From: Marinibacterium sp050389775
GTDB taxonomy: Bacteria; Pseudomonadota; Alphaproteobacteria; Rhodobacterales; Rhodobacteraceae
Assembly (NCBI RefSeq): GCF_050389775.1
Contig: NZ_CP177146.1
Span: forward strand, 62,001-126,000
Direction: 5' to 3'
Length of the DNA stretch: 64,000 bases
Shown here: piece after piece, positions 34,144 to 42,583 of the stretch
How the letters are laid out: the number at the start of each line of letters is the position of its first letter
How positions within the stretch are numbered: position 1 is the first letter of the stretch
Translations under genes and position numbers: made by a program
Notes under the pieces: generated by a model
What the model was told of the DNA's origin: nothing
Database searches by the model: none
The model's input: the letters and a program-made list of their open reading frames with translations, nothing else

Positions 34144-34913
34144 ATGGCCAGATCACCGCGCTCTACCACTACCCGATCAAGGGCCTGTCGCCCCAGCCCC
34201 TGCAACAGGTCGCGCTGCAGCCGGGCCAGGGCTTTCCCGCCGACCGCAGCTGGGGCTTTGCCCGCCACAACAGCGGGCTGGACCCCGAGAATTACCGCCC
34301 GCTGCCCAAGAACCGCTTCCTCGTGCTGATGACCGATGCCGCCCTGGCCGGGCTGCGCACGCATTATGATCCGCAGGCCGATGTGCTGACCGTGCACCAG
34401 GGTGACGCGCTGCGCCTCGAAACCGATCTGAACACCGCCGAAGGGGCCGCCCGGGCCGAGGATTTCATGGCCAGCTATCTCGACCTGGGCCCGGAGGAAC
34501 GGCCGGTGCTGGCCCGGGGCGGCGACAACCGGTTCACCGACATTTCCGTCGTCTCGCCGCAGATGATGAACGCCGTGTCGCTGGTCAACCTGGCCTCGGT
34601 CCGCGATTTCGAAGCCCGGACCGGGCGGGCCGCCGATCCGCTGCGGTTCCGGGCCAACATCTATTTCGACGGCTGGCCGCCCCTGTCCGAGCTGGAGCTG
34701 GTCGACCGCGAAATCACCCTGGGCGACGTGCGCCTGCGGCTGTGCCTGCGCACCCGGCGCTGCCCGGCGACCGAGGTCAACCCGGCCACGGCCGAGCGCG
34801 ACCTACCGGTGCCCCGGCTGCTGCAAGACCATTACGATCACGCCGACATGGGCATCTATGGCGAGGTCATCGCCGGCGGGACGCTGCGCGCGGGCACGAC
34901 CATCACGTTGTGA
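34140..34913 (+). CDS. MOSC-domain protein (YcbX/mARC type)
   Basis: A 257-residue protein with an N-terminal beta-barrel domain (MOSC_N, about residues 1-110; YHYPIKGLSPQPL opening) and a MOSC domain (about 115-255) containing the conserved molybdenum-ligand Cys in LRTRRCPATEVNP near residue 207. MOSC proteins bind Moco and reduce N-hydroxylated compounds or transfer sulfur. Overlap with the amidase gene by 4 bp suggests joint expression; a combined role in breaking down a nitrogenous compound is conceivable. Confidence 0.87.
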   Translation: MNGQITALYHYPIKGLSPQPLQQVALQPGQGFPADRSWGFARHNSGLDPENYRPLPKNRFLVLMTDAALAGLRTHYDPQADVLTVHQGDALRLETDLNTAEGAARAEDFMASYLDLGPEERPVLARGGDNRFTDISVVSPQMMNAVSLVNLASVRDFEARTGRAADPLRFRANIYFDGWPPLSELELVDREITLGDVRLRLCLRTRRCPATEVNPATAERDLPVPRLLQDHYDHADMGIYGEVIAGGTLRAGTTITL

Positions 34914-35084
34914 CCACGAAACCCCCGGACCAAGACCCCGACCAAACCCCCGGTCGGGAGCGCAAATTTCGCGCAAGGCCCGGGGCCGGGCGGGGGCGCG
35001 GGGGGCCTGACCACCGGAAGGGCTTTGGCCCGCGACCAAGTGGCGTAGACTGCCCCGATCGCGACATGCCGGCAGGGGGGCAAC
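34914..35084. other. Spacer with a small hairpin before the luxR-type gene
   Basis: A 7-bp inverted repeat (CCCGACC / GGTCGGG, 8-nt loop, 34937-34958) follows the MOSC gene and could act as a weak terminator. The promoter of the next gene should lie in the AT-richer part near 34960-35060. Confidence 0.35.
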
Positions 35085-35843
35085 TTGGACAGGATCACGA
35101 CATCGGCGGCCGGCGGGCCGGACATCACCGGGCTGTCGCTGCCCGACATGCAGCTGTTCGGGGCCATCGTCGCCCGGCTGACCCGGGCCGCGCCCTGGGA
35201 CGATGTGCGCGCGCCTGTTCTGGCAGACCTCGCCCGGCTGCTGCGGGCCGATTACGGGGCGTCCTATGTCTGGTCGGAACGCTCGGGCCGGTTCGGCAAT
35301 GCCACGATCCTGAACATGGATCCCGACAACATCGCCCGCTACGACACCTGGTTCCAGTACCGCGACCCGATCACCCACCGCATGCGCGCCCTGGCCCGGC
35401 CGGCCCTGGTCGACGAGATCATGCCCCGGCGCGACCTGCACCGCACCGAGTTCTACACCGATTTCCTGGCCCGCGACGGGTTGAGCCACGGGATCAACAT
35501 GTTCCTCAAGGACGGCGCCCGCGACCTGGGCGATTTCCGCCTGTGGCGCGGCCATCGCGCGCCGGATTTCTCGCAGCGCGAACTGGCCTTGCTGCGCGCG
35601 CTCGAGCCCTTTCTGAAGGCCGCTCTGATGCGCCAGCAGGGCGGCGACACGCCGCTCAGCCCGCGCGAGCTGGAGGTCGTGAGGCTGGTGGCCCGGGGCT
35701 GCACCGACCGCGACATCTCGCGCATCCTGGGCATCAGCCACGGCACCGTGCGCACCCATCTCGGTCGGGCCATGGCCAAGGAGGATTGTGCCAATCGCTC
35801 CGAGCTGGCCGCGCTCTATTCCGCGCGGGTCGGGGTGAACTGA
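35085..35843 (+). CDS. LuxR-family transcriptional regulator (solo)
   Basis: A 252-residue regulator whose C-terminal LuxR/NarL helix-turn-helix is clear (LSPRELEVVRLVARGCTDRDISRILGISHGTVRTHL, split here only for naming, about residues 190-226). The N-terminal half looks like a GAF/PAS-type sensor rather than an acyl-homoserine-lactone domain: the usual Trp/Tyr/Asp pocket pattern is not evident, and no luxI is nearby. The start is TTG 35085, preceded by AGGGGGG at ideal spacing, and no closer ATG exists. The target genes are unknown. Confidence 0.82.
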   Translation: MDRITTSAAGGPDITGLSLPDMQLFGAIVARLTRAAPWDDVRAPVLADLARLLRADYGASYVWSERSGRFGNATILNMDPDNIARYDTWFQYRDPITHRMRALARPALVDEIMPRRDLHRTEFYTDFLARDGLSHGINMFLKDGARDLGDFRLWRGHRAPDFSQRELALLRALEPFLKAALMRQQGGDTPLSPRELEVVRLVARGCTDRDISRILGISHGTVRTHLGRAMAKEDCANRSELAALYSARVGVN

Positions 35844-35940
35844 CCGGCAGGGCAGGGCGGGTCGCACTGGCCGGGCGCACAGGGCAGGGCGATCGGTCGC
35901 CCCAATCGAATGACCGAACGGACGGACCGCCCAGAACCCG

Positions 35941-36210
35941 TCAAACCGGCCACGCGGTCCCGCCAAACGATCGCCCGAACCAACCGTCCGGGTACCGCCA
36001 AACCGGACGCCCGACCCGTGCAAACGACGGATCGGGCCCACCGCCGGTGTCCCACCATACCGGCCGCCCAACACAAATGCCCGACCGGGCCGACCACCGG
36101 TCTCTCACCAAACCGGCCGCCTGACAGAACCAACCGACGGGCCCAGCCAAAGCGAACGACCGGTCCCACCGAACGACCAGAACGACCGCCCGACCAAACC
36201 GACCGCACGC
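35941..36210. repeat. Irregular CCAAACCGGNCGCCCGAC repeats
   Basis: Seven copies of a CCAAACCGG-like motif, most followed by CGCCCGAC, begin at 35941, 35963, 35998, 36055, 36108, 36147 and 36194, with spacings of 22-57 bp. The 447-bp spacer between the luxR-type and AGE-family genes consists largely of this material, and no reading frame here looks like a normal gene. Confidence 0.55.
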
Positions 36211-36290
36211 CCGGAACCCGCGCGGTTGCCGTGCGCCCGCCGGGCTGCCATACCGCTGGGCATTGCCGCCGCGTCCGAGGAGCCCGCGCC

Positions 36291-37529
36291 ATGACCCTTT
36301 CGCTTCCCCCCCTCGACCAGGCCACGCCCTGGCTGGACGATCCCGCCCACCGGGCATGGGCGCTGGCGGATGCCCGCCGCCAGCTGGCCTTCTTCGACGC
36401 CAGCCTGCGCCCCGATGGCGGTTTCGACGTGCTCGACCTCGCCGGCGCGCCGCTGCCCCGCGCGGGGCAGGAGCTGCACACGACCACGCGGATGGTCCAT
36501 TCCTACGTGCTGGGCCGGGCCATCGGCCATCCCGGGGCCGAGGATTTGATCGACGCCGGCATGCGCTTTCTGCGCGACCATCACCGCGACACGACCCATG
36601 GCGGCTATCTCTGGGCGGTGGACGAAACCGGCGTGACCGATCCGCTGAAACTGGCCTATGGCCATGTCTTCGTCCTGCTCGCAGCGGCCAGCGCCCTGCA
36701 GGCCGGCCACCCCGAGGCCCGGGCGCTGATGGACGATGTGGCCGAGGTGCTGGACCAGAGGTTCTGGGACGACGCAGCCGGGCTCTACCGCGACGAGTTT
36801 ACCCGCGACTGGCAGAGCTTTTCGACCTATCGCGGCATGAATGCCAACATGCATTCGGTCGAGGCCATGCTCGCCGCCTTCGAGGTCACGGGCGAGGCAT
36901 CCTGGCTGGACAAGGCCGGGCGGGTGCTGGATTTCTTCACCGCCCGCATGGCGCCCGCCCATGACTGGCGGCTGCCCGAACATTACACCGAAGACTGGCA
37001 GGTCGATCCCGATTATGCCGGCAACCCGATGTTCCGCCCGGCCGGCACGACGCCGGGACATTCGCTCGAACTGGGCCGGCTGCTGTTGCAGCATTGGGAC
37101 CTGGCCGGACGGCCGGCGGGTGACGCGCCGGACCGGGCCCGCCGGATGATCGAACGGGCGCTGGCCGATGCCTGGCTGCCCGATGGCGGCCTGGCCTACA
37201 CGCTGCGGCCCGGCGGGGCGGTGGACATTGCCGACCGCTACTGGTGGCCGGTGACCGAGGGCATCGGCGCCATGGCCAGCCTGATCAAGCTGGGCGAGGG
37301 CCGCGCCGGGGACGAGGCCTGGTACCGGCGGCTCTGGGCCTTTGCCGACAGCCATCACATCGACCATGCGCGCGGCGGCTGGTTCCCCGAGCTGGATGCC
37401 GCCGGCCGGCCGGTGGCCCGGCAGTTCGACGGCAAGCCCGACATCTACCACGCGCTCCAGGCCGATCTCTTTCCGCTGGTTCCCGGCCTGTCGCGCCAGG
37501 TGGCCCAGGCCGGAACGCTGGCCGGCTAG
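36291..37529 (+). CDS. AGE-family sugar epimerase/isomerase (mannose-isomerase-like)
   Basis: A 412-residue (alpha/alpha)6-barrel protein of the N-acylglucosamine 2-epimerase family. The LHTTTRMVHSYVLGR block near residues 61-75, the HRDTTHGGYLWAVDETG segment near 100-116, EHYTEDWQVDPDYAGNP near 223-239, and the RYWWPVTEGIGA / RGGWFPELDAAG region near 312-365 align with aldose-ketose isomerases such as YihS and ManI; the His residues in these blocks are the acid/base candidates. It probably interconverts a free aldose and ketose. ATG 36291 has GAGGAG upstream. Confidence 0.85.
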   Translation: MTLSLPPLDQATPWLDDPAHRAWALADARRQLAFFDASLRPDGGFDVLDLAGAPLPRAGQELHTTTRMVHSYVLGRAIGHPGAEDLIDAGMRFLRDHHRDTTHGGYLWAVDETGVTDPLKLAYGHVFVLLAAASALQAGHPEARALMDDVAEVLDQRFWDDAAGLYRDEFTRDWQSFSTYRGMNANMHSVEAMLAAFEVTGEASWLDKAGRVLDFFTARMAPAHDWRLPEHYTEDWQVDPDYAGNPMFRPAGTTPGHSLELGRLLLQHWDLAGRPAGDAPDRARRMIERALADAWLPDGGLAYTLRPGGAVDIADRYWWPVTEGIGAMASLIKLGEGRAGDEAWYRRLWAFADSHHIDHARGGWFPELDAAGRPVARQFDGKPDIYHALQADLFPLVPGLSRQVAQAGTLAG

Positions 37530-37536
37530 GCCCGGA

Positions 37537-38439
37537 TCAGGGCGCGGCGATCACCCCGACCACGGCCCGGCCGATGCGCTGAAGCGCGGCGTTGCGGGTG
37601 GCAAAATCGCCCTCGGCCTCGGCGATGTAGATCGCCGCGATCCAGGGCGCCCGGCCCGGCGGGGTGATCATGGCCACCAGGTTGCGCGACCGTGCTCCGG
37701 CCCCGGACTTGTCGACGATCTGCCAGCCTTCGGGCGCGTCCCGGCGCAGCAGCGCGGCCGTCACCCCGCCGTGGCTCATCCAGTCGGCCAGTCGGGCCCG
37801 CCCGGTCGCCCCCAGCGCGGGGCCCAGCAACAGGGCCTGCCAGGTGTCGGCCATGGCCCGGGGCGTTGTCGTGTCGCGCGGGTCGCCCGGCGCGGTGTCG
37901 TTCAGCGCCGGTTCCATCCGGTCGACGCGGCTGACCGGATCGCCGATCCGCCGCAGGAACCCGGTGACCGCCTGTGGCCCGCCCAGCCGGGTGATCAGCA
38001 GGTTGGCCGCCGTGTTGTCGCTTTGGTCCAGCGTGGCCAGGCACAGCGCGGCCAGCGTCATCGTCCCGCCCACATGGGCCGACGTGACCGGCGCATAGGC
38101 CAGGATATCCGCCGCCGTGACCGGCAGGGCTTCGTCCAGCTGCAGGCTGCCGTTTTCCGCGCCCGACAGCACCGCGCCGCAGATCGCCGTCTTGACGGTG
38201 CTGTTCATCGGCATGCGCTCGTCGGCGCGGTGGGTCAGCCGGCGCCCGCTGCCGGTGTCGTGCAGCACAAGGCCGACCCGCGCGCCCAGCTCGCCTTCGA
38301 CCGCGGCAATGGTGCGGGCCAGGGTGCGTTCGGGCCCCTCGGCCGGGATCGGAGTGTCGGCCGGTGCGGCGCCGGCCAGGGCCAGGCCAAGGCAGAGCCC
38401 GGCCGCAAGCGGCCGGGGCAGAAAGGTCGTCAGATGCAT
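37537..38439 (-). CDS. Class A beta-lactamase
   Basis: A periplasmic serine beta-lactamase of 300 residues with a signal peptide ending near AGAAPAD (residue 28). All class A elements are present: Ser80-Thr-Val-Lys83 (the SxxK motif), Ser140-Asp-Asn142 (SDN loop), Arg174 and Glu176 with LN180 in RMEPALN (omega loop) and Lys244-Ser-Gly246 (KTG equivalent, here KSG as in some carbenicillinase-type enzymes). Nothing suggests inactivation. It is divergent from an AmpR-type activator, so it should be inducible. ATG 38439 has AAGGACA upstream. Whether its spectrum reaches beyond penicillins cannot be judged. Confidence 0.93.
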   Translation of the reverse strand: MHLTTFLPRPLAAGLCLGLALAGAAPADTPIPAEGPERTLARTIAAVEGELGARVGLVLHDTGSGRRLTHRADERMPMNSTVKTAICGAVLSGAENGSLQLDEALPVTAADILAYAPVTSAHVGGTMTLAALCLATLDQSDNTAANLLITRLGGPQAVTGFLRRIGDPVSRVDRMEPALNDTAPGDPRDTTTPRAMADTWQALLLGPALGATGRARLADWMSHGGVTAALLRRDAPEGWQIVDKSGAGARSRNLVAMITPPGRAPWIAAIYIAEAEGDFATRNAALQRIGRAVVGVIAAP

Positions 38440-38566
38440 TCGGGTGTCCTTGTCTATACGGGGCGACCAACGGCCCACAGGGTCGGTTCGGGGCCTTGAA
38501 CGGCCCCTCCCGGTTTGCCCTGTGGACATCAGCTGGTGTCATGGGCCTGTCCTAGATCGACTTGCA

Positions 38567-38586
38567 TCTGCCGCTCAAACGACAAA
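38567..38586. promoter_or_regulatory. Candidate AmpR operator
   Basis: TCTGCCGCTCAAACGACAAA-like sequence in the 179-bp bla-ampR spacer resembles the TCTGCTGCTAAAT core of enterobacterial AmpR sites and includes T-N11-A spacing typical of LysR operators. It lies about 33 bp before ampR. The match is by eye only. Confidence 0.35.
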
Positions 38587-38618
38587 TCCTGTGGCCGGGC
38601 ATTAGGTGAGCTTATGAC

Positions 38619-39500
38619 ATGGACCGTCCCGACATTCCCCTCAACGCCCTGCGCGTCTTCGAAGTGGCCATGCGCCAGGGATCCTTCACCAAGGCCGCGA
38701 TCGAGCTGCGCGTGACCCAGGCCGCCGTCAGCCACCAGATCGCCCGGCTCGAAGACCTGCTGGGCGCCGCGCTGTTCCTGCGCACCTCGCAGGGGCTGGT
38801 GCCGACCGACGAGGGCCGGCTGCTGTTCCCGGTGCTGGAACACGGGTTCGATGCCATGGCCCGGACGCTCGACCGGCTGAACGGGCGACGCGATGTCGAG
38901 GTGCTGAAGGTCGGGGTCAACACGACCTTTGCGCTCGGCTGGCTGGTGCCCCGGCTGCCGGCCTTTCGCCTGGCCCATCCCGAGATCGACCTGCGCATCT
39001 CGACCAACAACAACCGGGTCGAGATCCTGCGCGAAGGGCTCGACATGGCGATCCGCTTCGGCACCGGCGGCTGGACCGGCCATGACGCCATCCCGCTGCT
39101 GGATGCCCCGCTGTCACCGCTTTGCGCGCCCGACCTTGCCGCACGGTTGACCGGGCCGGCCGACCTGGCGGGGATGGACCTGCTGCGCAGCTATCGCAGC
39201 GGTGAATGGCCCGGCTGGTTCGCCAGCCTGGGCCTGCCCTGTCCGCCCCTGACCGGCCCGGTCTTCGACAGCTCGGTCGCCCTGGCCGAGCTGGCGGCGG
39301 GCGGGGCCGGGGTGGCGCTGTTGCCGGTGGCGATGTTCGACGCGCAGATTGCCGAGGGCCGGCTGGTCCGCCCCTTCGGGGCCAGCGTGACGGCCGGGCG
39401 GTATTTCCTGGCCTGGCCGTCGGACCGGCCGCAAGGTCCGGCCATGACCGCCTTTGCTCGCTGGATCACCGCCCAGGCCACGGCACCCCAGGACGATTGA
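38619..39500 (+). CDS. ampR: AmpR-type LysR regulator of the beta-lactamase
   Basis: A 293-residue LysR protein whose sequence follows AmpR along its length: IPLNALRVFEVAMRQGSFTKAAIEL and VTQAAVSHQIARLE in the wHTH (residues 6-52), STNNNRVEILREGLDMAIRFG near 128-148, PLCAPDLAARLTGPADL near 166-182, LLRSYRSGEWPGW near 188-200, and FDSSVALAELAAGGAGVALLPVAMF near 215-239. AmpR senses cell-wall muropeptides released by beta-lactams and activates the divergent lactamase gene. ATG 38619 follows AGGTGAG. Confidence 0.9.
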   Translation: MDRPDIPLNALRVFEVAMRQGSFTKAAIELRVTQAAVSHQIARLEDLLGAALFLRTSQGLVPTDEGRLLFPVLEHGFDAMARTLDRLNGRRDVEVLKVGVNTTFALGWLVPRLPAFRLAHPEIDLRISTNNNRVEILREGLDMAIRFGTGGWTGHDAIPLLDAPLSPLCAPDLAARLTGPADLAGMDLLRSYRSGEWPGWFASLGLPCPPLTGPVFDSSVALAELAAGGAGVALLPVAMFDAQIAEGRLVRPFGASVTAGRYFLAWPSDRPQGPAMTAFARWITAQATAPQDD

Positions 39501-39953
39501 GCCGGGCGTCAACAGGCCTTGTCCCAAGTGACGCAGCGGCACGAAATCCCGTTGGCCCTACCCATATATCCCTAAGGATAGGGCGGCCCGGACAGGGGTC
39601 ATCCGTCTTGGGGAATTGAGCGGATTCCGGTTAACGCGTAGACCGTTAACACAACGGAACACTGGCGGCGGACCTCACCCGCTGTCCCATCCAAGAGAAA
39701 ATCTTCTCGGCTGCGGAACTATTCGAACCGCCCAGCCGTGAATCGACGACACCGGCGCGCCGCGGCGCGACCGGACATGTTTCCGGCGGCCTGACGTCGC
39801 CGGGGCAAGAGACTTGCGCCGCCTCGCCGGGATTGCCGGGGCCGGTGCCGATAGGCCCTGCATCCCGCCGCATCACCGGGCCCCTGCCGGCCCGCATTAC
39901 CCTGCCGCCCCTGGTGGCACCCGTTTGATTGGACACGTGAAAGGAAGGCCGGA
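39501..39953. other. Spacer upstream of the Hint-domain gene
   Basis: This 453-bp stretch shows a small palindrome TATCCCTAAGGATA near 39565-39578 and two GTTAAC sites around 39630-39650 in an AT-richer patch that probably contains the promoter of the downstream gene. No credible gene is visible; frames on both strands lack ribosome sites. Confidence 0.45.
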
Positions 39954-41309
39954 ATGGCGGATCTGACCTATACCAGCGCAACGGCCCTGACCTATGCCCA
40001 GACCATCTTCGGGCCCGATGTCACGATCACCGGCGCCACCTTGATCGGCAACTCGGGCCAGACCCGCATCTATGACAACGGCGACGCCATCGCCCCCGAG
40101 GTCACCCCGGCCGACAGCGGCGTGATCTTTTCGACCGGCCAGGCCACCAATTTCAACGCCGGCTCGGGCGACAACGTCAACAACCTGCTGAATTCGGACA
40201 TGAACCAGGGCCAGGCCGGCGACAGCGACATCGAGGCCACCGTGCCGGGCAGCACGCTGTCCTATGACGCGGCCGGCATCGAGGTGACCTTTACCGCCAA
40301 TGTCTCGGGCACCTATGAAATCCCGCTGACCTTCCTGACCGAAGAATACCCCGAGTATTACAATTCCAACTTCTCGGATTCGGCCGCCGTCTACATCGAT
40401 GACGGGTCAGGCCAGCAACAGGTGCCCGTCAGCGGCCAGCAGGGCGGCTATTTCAACATCAACTCGATGGAAGACGGGCCGTTCCTGAACAACGGCAACA
40501 CCGGCAACACCAACCAGTACGGCACCGATTTCAACGCGGCCAAGACCGGCACGGTGTCGATCTCGGTGGTCGAGGGCCAGACCTACACGCTGAAGATCGT
40601 GGTCGCCGATTTCGGCGATGCCAGCTACGATTCCGCGCTGATGATCGGCGAGGGGGCGTTTTTCTCGGATCCGATCCCCTGTTTCTGCCGGGGCACGCGC
40701 ATCCTGACGCTCGATGGCGAGCGGCCGGTCGAGGAGCTGCGCGAGGGTGACAAGGTGTTCACCCGCGACAACGGATTCCAGCACATCCGCTGGATCGGCT
40801 CGCGCCGGCTGAGCGCGCGGCACCTCGTCCAGAACCCCAAGCTGGCGCCGATCCTGATCCGGGCCGGGGCGCTGGGGCCGAACCAGCCGATGCGCGACCT
40901 GCGGGTGTCGCCCCAGCACCGGGTGCTGGTGCGTTCCAAGATCGCCCGGCGCATGTTCGGCACCGACGAGATCCTGGTCACGGCCCGGCAATTGCTGGAC
41001 CTGGACGGGATCGAGCAGCTGGGCACCGACGAGGGGGTTGAATACTTCCACTTCCTGCTCAGCCAGCATGAGGTGGTGCTGTCGGACGGGGCGGCCACCG
41101 AAAGCCTTTATGCCGGGACACAGACGTTCCGGATGATCCCGGCCGAGGCCCGGGCCGAACTGCTGCATCTCTTCCCCGAGCTGGAACGGGCCGAGGATCG
41201 CGACATCGGGGCCACGTCGGCCCGACCGCTGGTCAATGGCAAGCGCGCCCGGCTGTTGGCCACGCGCCACGTCAAGAACCGCAAGCCGCTCTACGACCGC
41301 GCGGCCTGA
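39954..41309 (+). CDS. Anchor-L / Hint-domain exoprotein
   Basis: A 451-residue protein. Residues about 15-235 match the choice-of-anchor L fold (SGVIFSTGQATNFNAGSGDN and the Asn/Asp-rich TEEYPEYYNSNFSD region). Residues about 243-390 are a Hedgehog/intein (Hint_2) domain beginning at the CFCRGTRILTLDG motif (Cys243/Cys245), with the RVSPQHRVLV block near 322. Hint domains of this kind can cleave their own peptide bond N-terminal to the Cys. There is no classical signal peptide, so secretion would be by a type I system or similar, as for many Rhodobacteraceae surface proteins. The AAGGAAGG ribosome site is strong. Confidence 0.85.
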   Translation: MADLTYTSATALTYAQTIFGPDVTITGATLIGNSGQTRIYDNGDAIAPEVTPADSGVIFSTGQATNFNAGSGDNVNNLLNSDMNQGQAGDSDIEATVPGSTLSYDAAGIEVTFTANVSGTYEIPLTFLTEEYPEYYNSNFSDSAAVYIDDGSGQQQVPVSGQQGGYFNINSMEDGPFLNNGNTGNTNQYGTDFNAAKTGTVSISVVEGQTYTLKIVVADFGDASYDSALMIGEGAFFSDPIPCFCRGTRILTLDGERPVEELREGDKVFTRDNGFQHIRWIGSRRLSARHLVQNPKLAPILIRAGALGPNQPMRDLRVSPQHRVLVRSKIARRMFGTDEILVTARQLLDLDGIEQLGTDEGVEYFHFLLSQHEVVLSDGAATESLYAGTQTFRMIPAEARAELLHLFPELERAEDRDIGATSARPLVNGKRARLLATRHVKNRKPLYDRAA

Positions 41310-41485
41310 CCACGCGGGCGGTTGGCACGGCCTCCGGCAAATCCACCGGTAACGCGAATTATGTAAATATCGGGTCCGCCGTGACCCGGCGTTTCCCCCG
41401 GTTTCACGCGAAAATCGGCCGTATGCCGCCCGACGCGCTGCAATTGCAAAGAAGCCCCCAAAATGGCCTGCGCCCGAAAAGACAA

Positions 41486-41519
41486 CGGGCAGGCCGACAC
41501 ATGCTGGTCGGCCTGCCCG
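41486..41519 (-). terminator. Intrinsic terminator of the TRAP/gulonate operon
   Basis: Read on the minus strand, a perfect 13-bp stem (41486-41498 with 41507-41519, 8-nt loop) is followed by the T-rich TTGTCTTTTC. It lies about 38 bp after the dctP stop. Confidence 0.8.
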
Positions 41520-41531
41520 GATGGTCATGGC

Positions 41532-41550
41532 CCCGCGGCGACGCCGCGGG
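41532..41550 (-). terminator. Hairpin just after dctP
   Basis: CCCGCGGCG and its complement CGCCGCGGG around a single central base form a very stable hairpin 7 bp after the dctP stop codon, ahead of the main terminator. It probably protects the 3' end of the message. Confidence 0.5.
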
Positions 41551-41556
41551 CGCGGA

Positions 41557-42561
41557 TCACTGTGCGGCGATCGCGTCGTTCATGATCCCGGTGGCTTGTT
41601 CGACCCATTCGGCACCGCCGATGTCATCGGCGAACTCGGGCCACAGCGCCTTGGCCGCTTCCTGCCACTTGGCCTCGTCCTCGGGCGCACCGGTCAGTGT
41701 CATGCCCAGCTCGACCAGCTTTTCCTTGGCCGCCGCGGTTTCCTCGGCCGACACCTCGCGCTCGTATTGCGCCGCCTCTTCGCCGGCCCGGTCAAGCGCG
41801 GCCTGAAGATCCTCGGGCAGGCCCTGGTAGAACCGTTCCGACACGATGATCGGCCCCGACCAGATCAGGTAGTGGATTTCGGTGATGTACTTCTGCACCT
41901 CGTAGAATTTCGACGAGATGGCCGTGGTATAGGGGTTTTCCTGCCCGTCGATCACACCCTGCTGCAACGCCGGAAAGACCTCGGCCCAGGCCATCGGGAT
42001 CGGGTCCAGGCCCCAGGACTTGAAGGTTTCGATCGCGATGTTGTTCTTCGACACGCGGATCTTCAGCCCCTGCAGGTCGTCCAGCGTCTTGACCTCGCGC
42101 TCGCCGTTGGTCAGCACGCGGAAGCCCTTTTCGAAATACCCCAGCACGCGCACGCCGGCCTCGCGGGGCAGACGTTCGTTCAGCGGGCCTTTCAGCGCGT
42201 CCATCGCCGCATGTGCCTCCTCGTTCGAGGTGAAGGCATAGGGCAGCATCATGACGCCGACCGACGGTGCCAGGGGCACGAGGTTGCCGGTGTAGAGGAT
42301 CTCGGATTCGATCGAGCCCATGCGCAGGGCCTGGGCCACTTCCTGTTCCGACCCCAGTTGGTTGGACGGGAAGATCTGCACGTCGATCCGGCCGTCCGAG
42401 TATTTCTCGACCAGCTCCTCGAATTTCAGCGCGCCCTTGTGGGTCGGGTTGTTCTCGTTGTCCCCGTGGCTGAGCCGCATGGTATACTCGGCCGCGGCCG
42501 CCGGCAGGGCAACCGAAAGGGCCAGCGCGGCCGTGGCGAGTGTCTTGACGAACAGTTTCAA
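41557..42561 (-). CDS. TRAP transporter solute-binding protein (DctP)
   Basis: A 334-residue periplasmic binding protein. Its signal peptide ends at ALPAAAAE near residue 24; DctP blocks include LSHGDNENNPTHKGALKFEELV, the Arg-containing LKIRVSKNNIA near 147, and AWAEVFPALQQGVIDGQENPYT near 170-191. The start codon is TTG 42561, preceded by the very strong AGGAGGAG. The gene is last in a minus-strand operon (idnD-like, mannitol dehydrogenase family, dctQ, dctM, dctP), so an acidic sugar such as L-gulonate or D-mannonate is the likely ligand. Confidence 0.92.
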   Translation of the reverse strand: MKLFVKTLATAALALSVALPAAAAEYTMRLSHGDNENNPTHKGALKFEELVEKYSDGRIDVQIFPSNQLGSEQEVAQALRMGSIESEILYTGNLVPLAPSVGVMMLPYAFTSNEEAHAAMDALKGPLNERLPREAGVRVLGYFEKGFRVLTNGEREVKTLDDLQGLKIRVSKNNIAIETFKSWGLDPIPMAWAEVFPALQQGVIDGQENPYTTAISSKFYEVQKYITEIHYLIWSGPIIVSERFYQGLPEDLQAALDRAGEEAAQYEREVSAEETAAAKEKLVELGMTLTGAPEDEAKWQEAAKALWPEFADDIGGAEWVEQATGIMNDAIAAQ

Positions 42562-42583
42562 TGTAGTCTCCTCCTAATGAAAC

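Noticed and set aside
35085..35843. Quorum-sensing LuxR receptor
   Set aside because: The DNA-binding domain is LuxR-type, but the N-terminal half lacks a clear acyl-homoserine-lactone pocket and no luxI is nearby.
35941..36210. Possible CRISPR-like array of spaced CCAAACCGG motifs
   Set aside because: Spacing is irregular, the repeats are short and degenerate, and no cas gene is present.
38364..38605. Short frames across the bla-ampR spacer
   Set aside because: They overlap the divergent promoter region and have no protein-like content.
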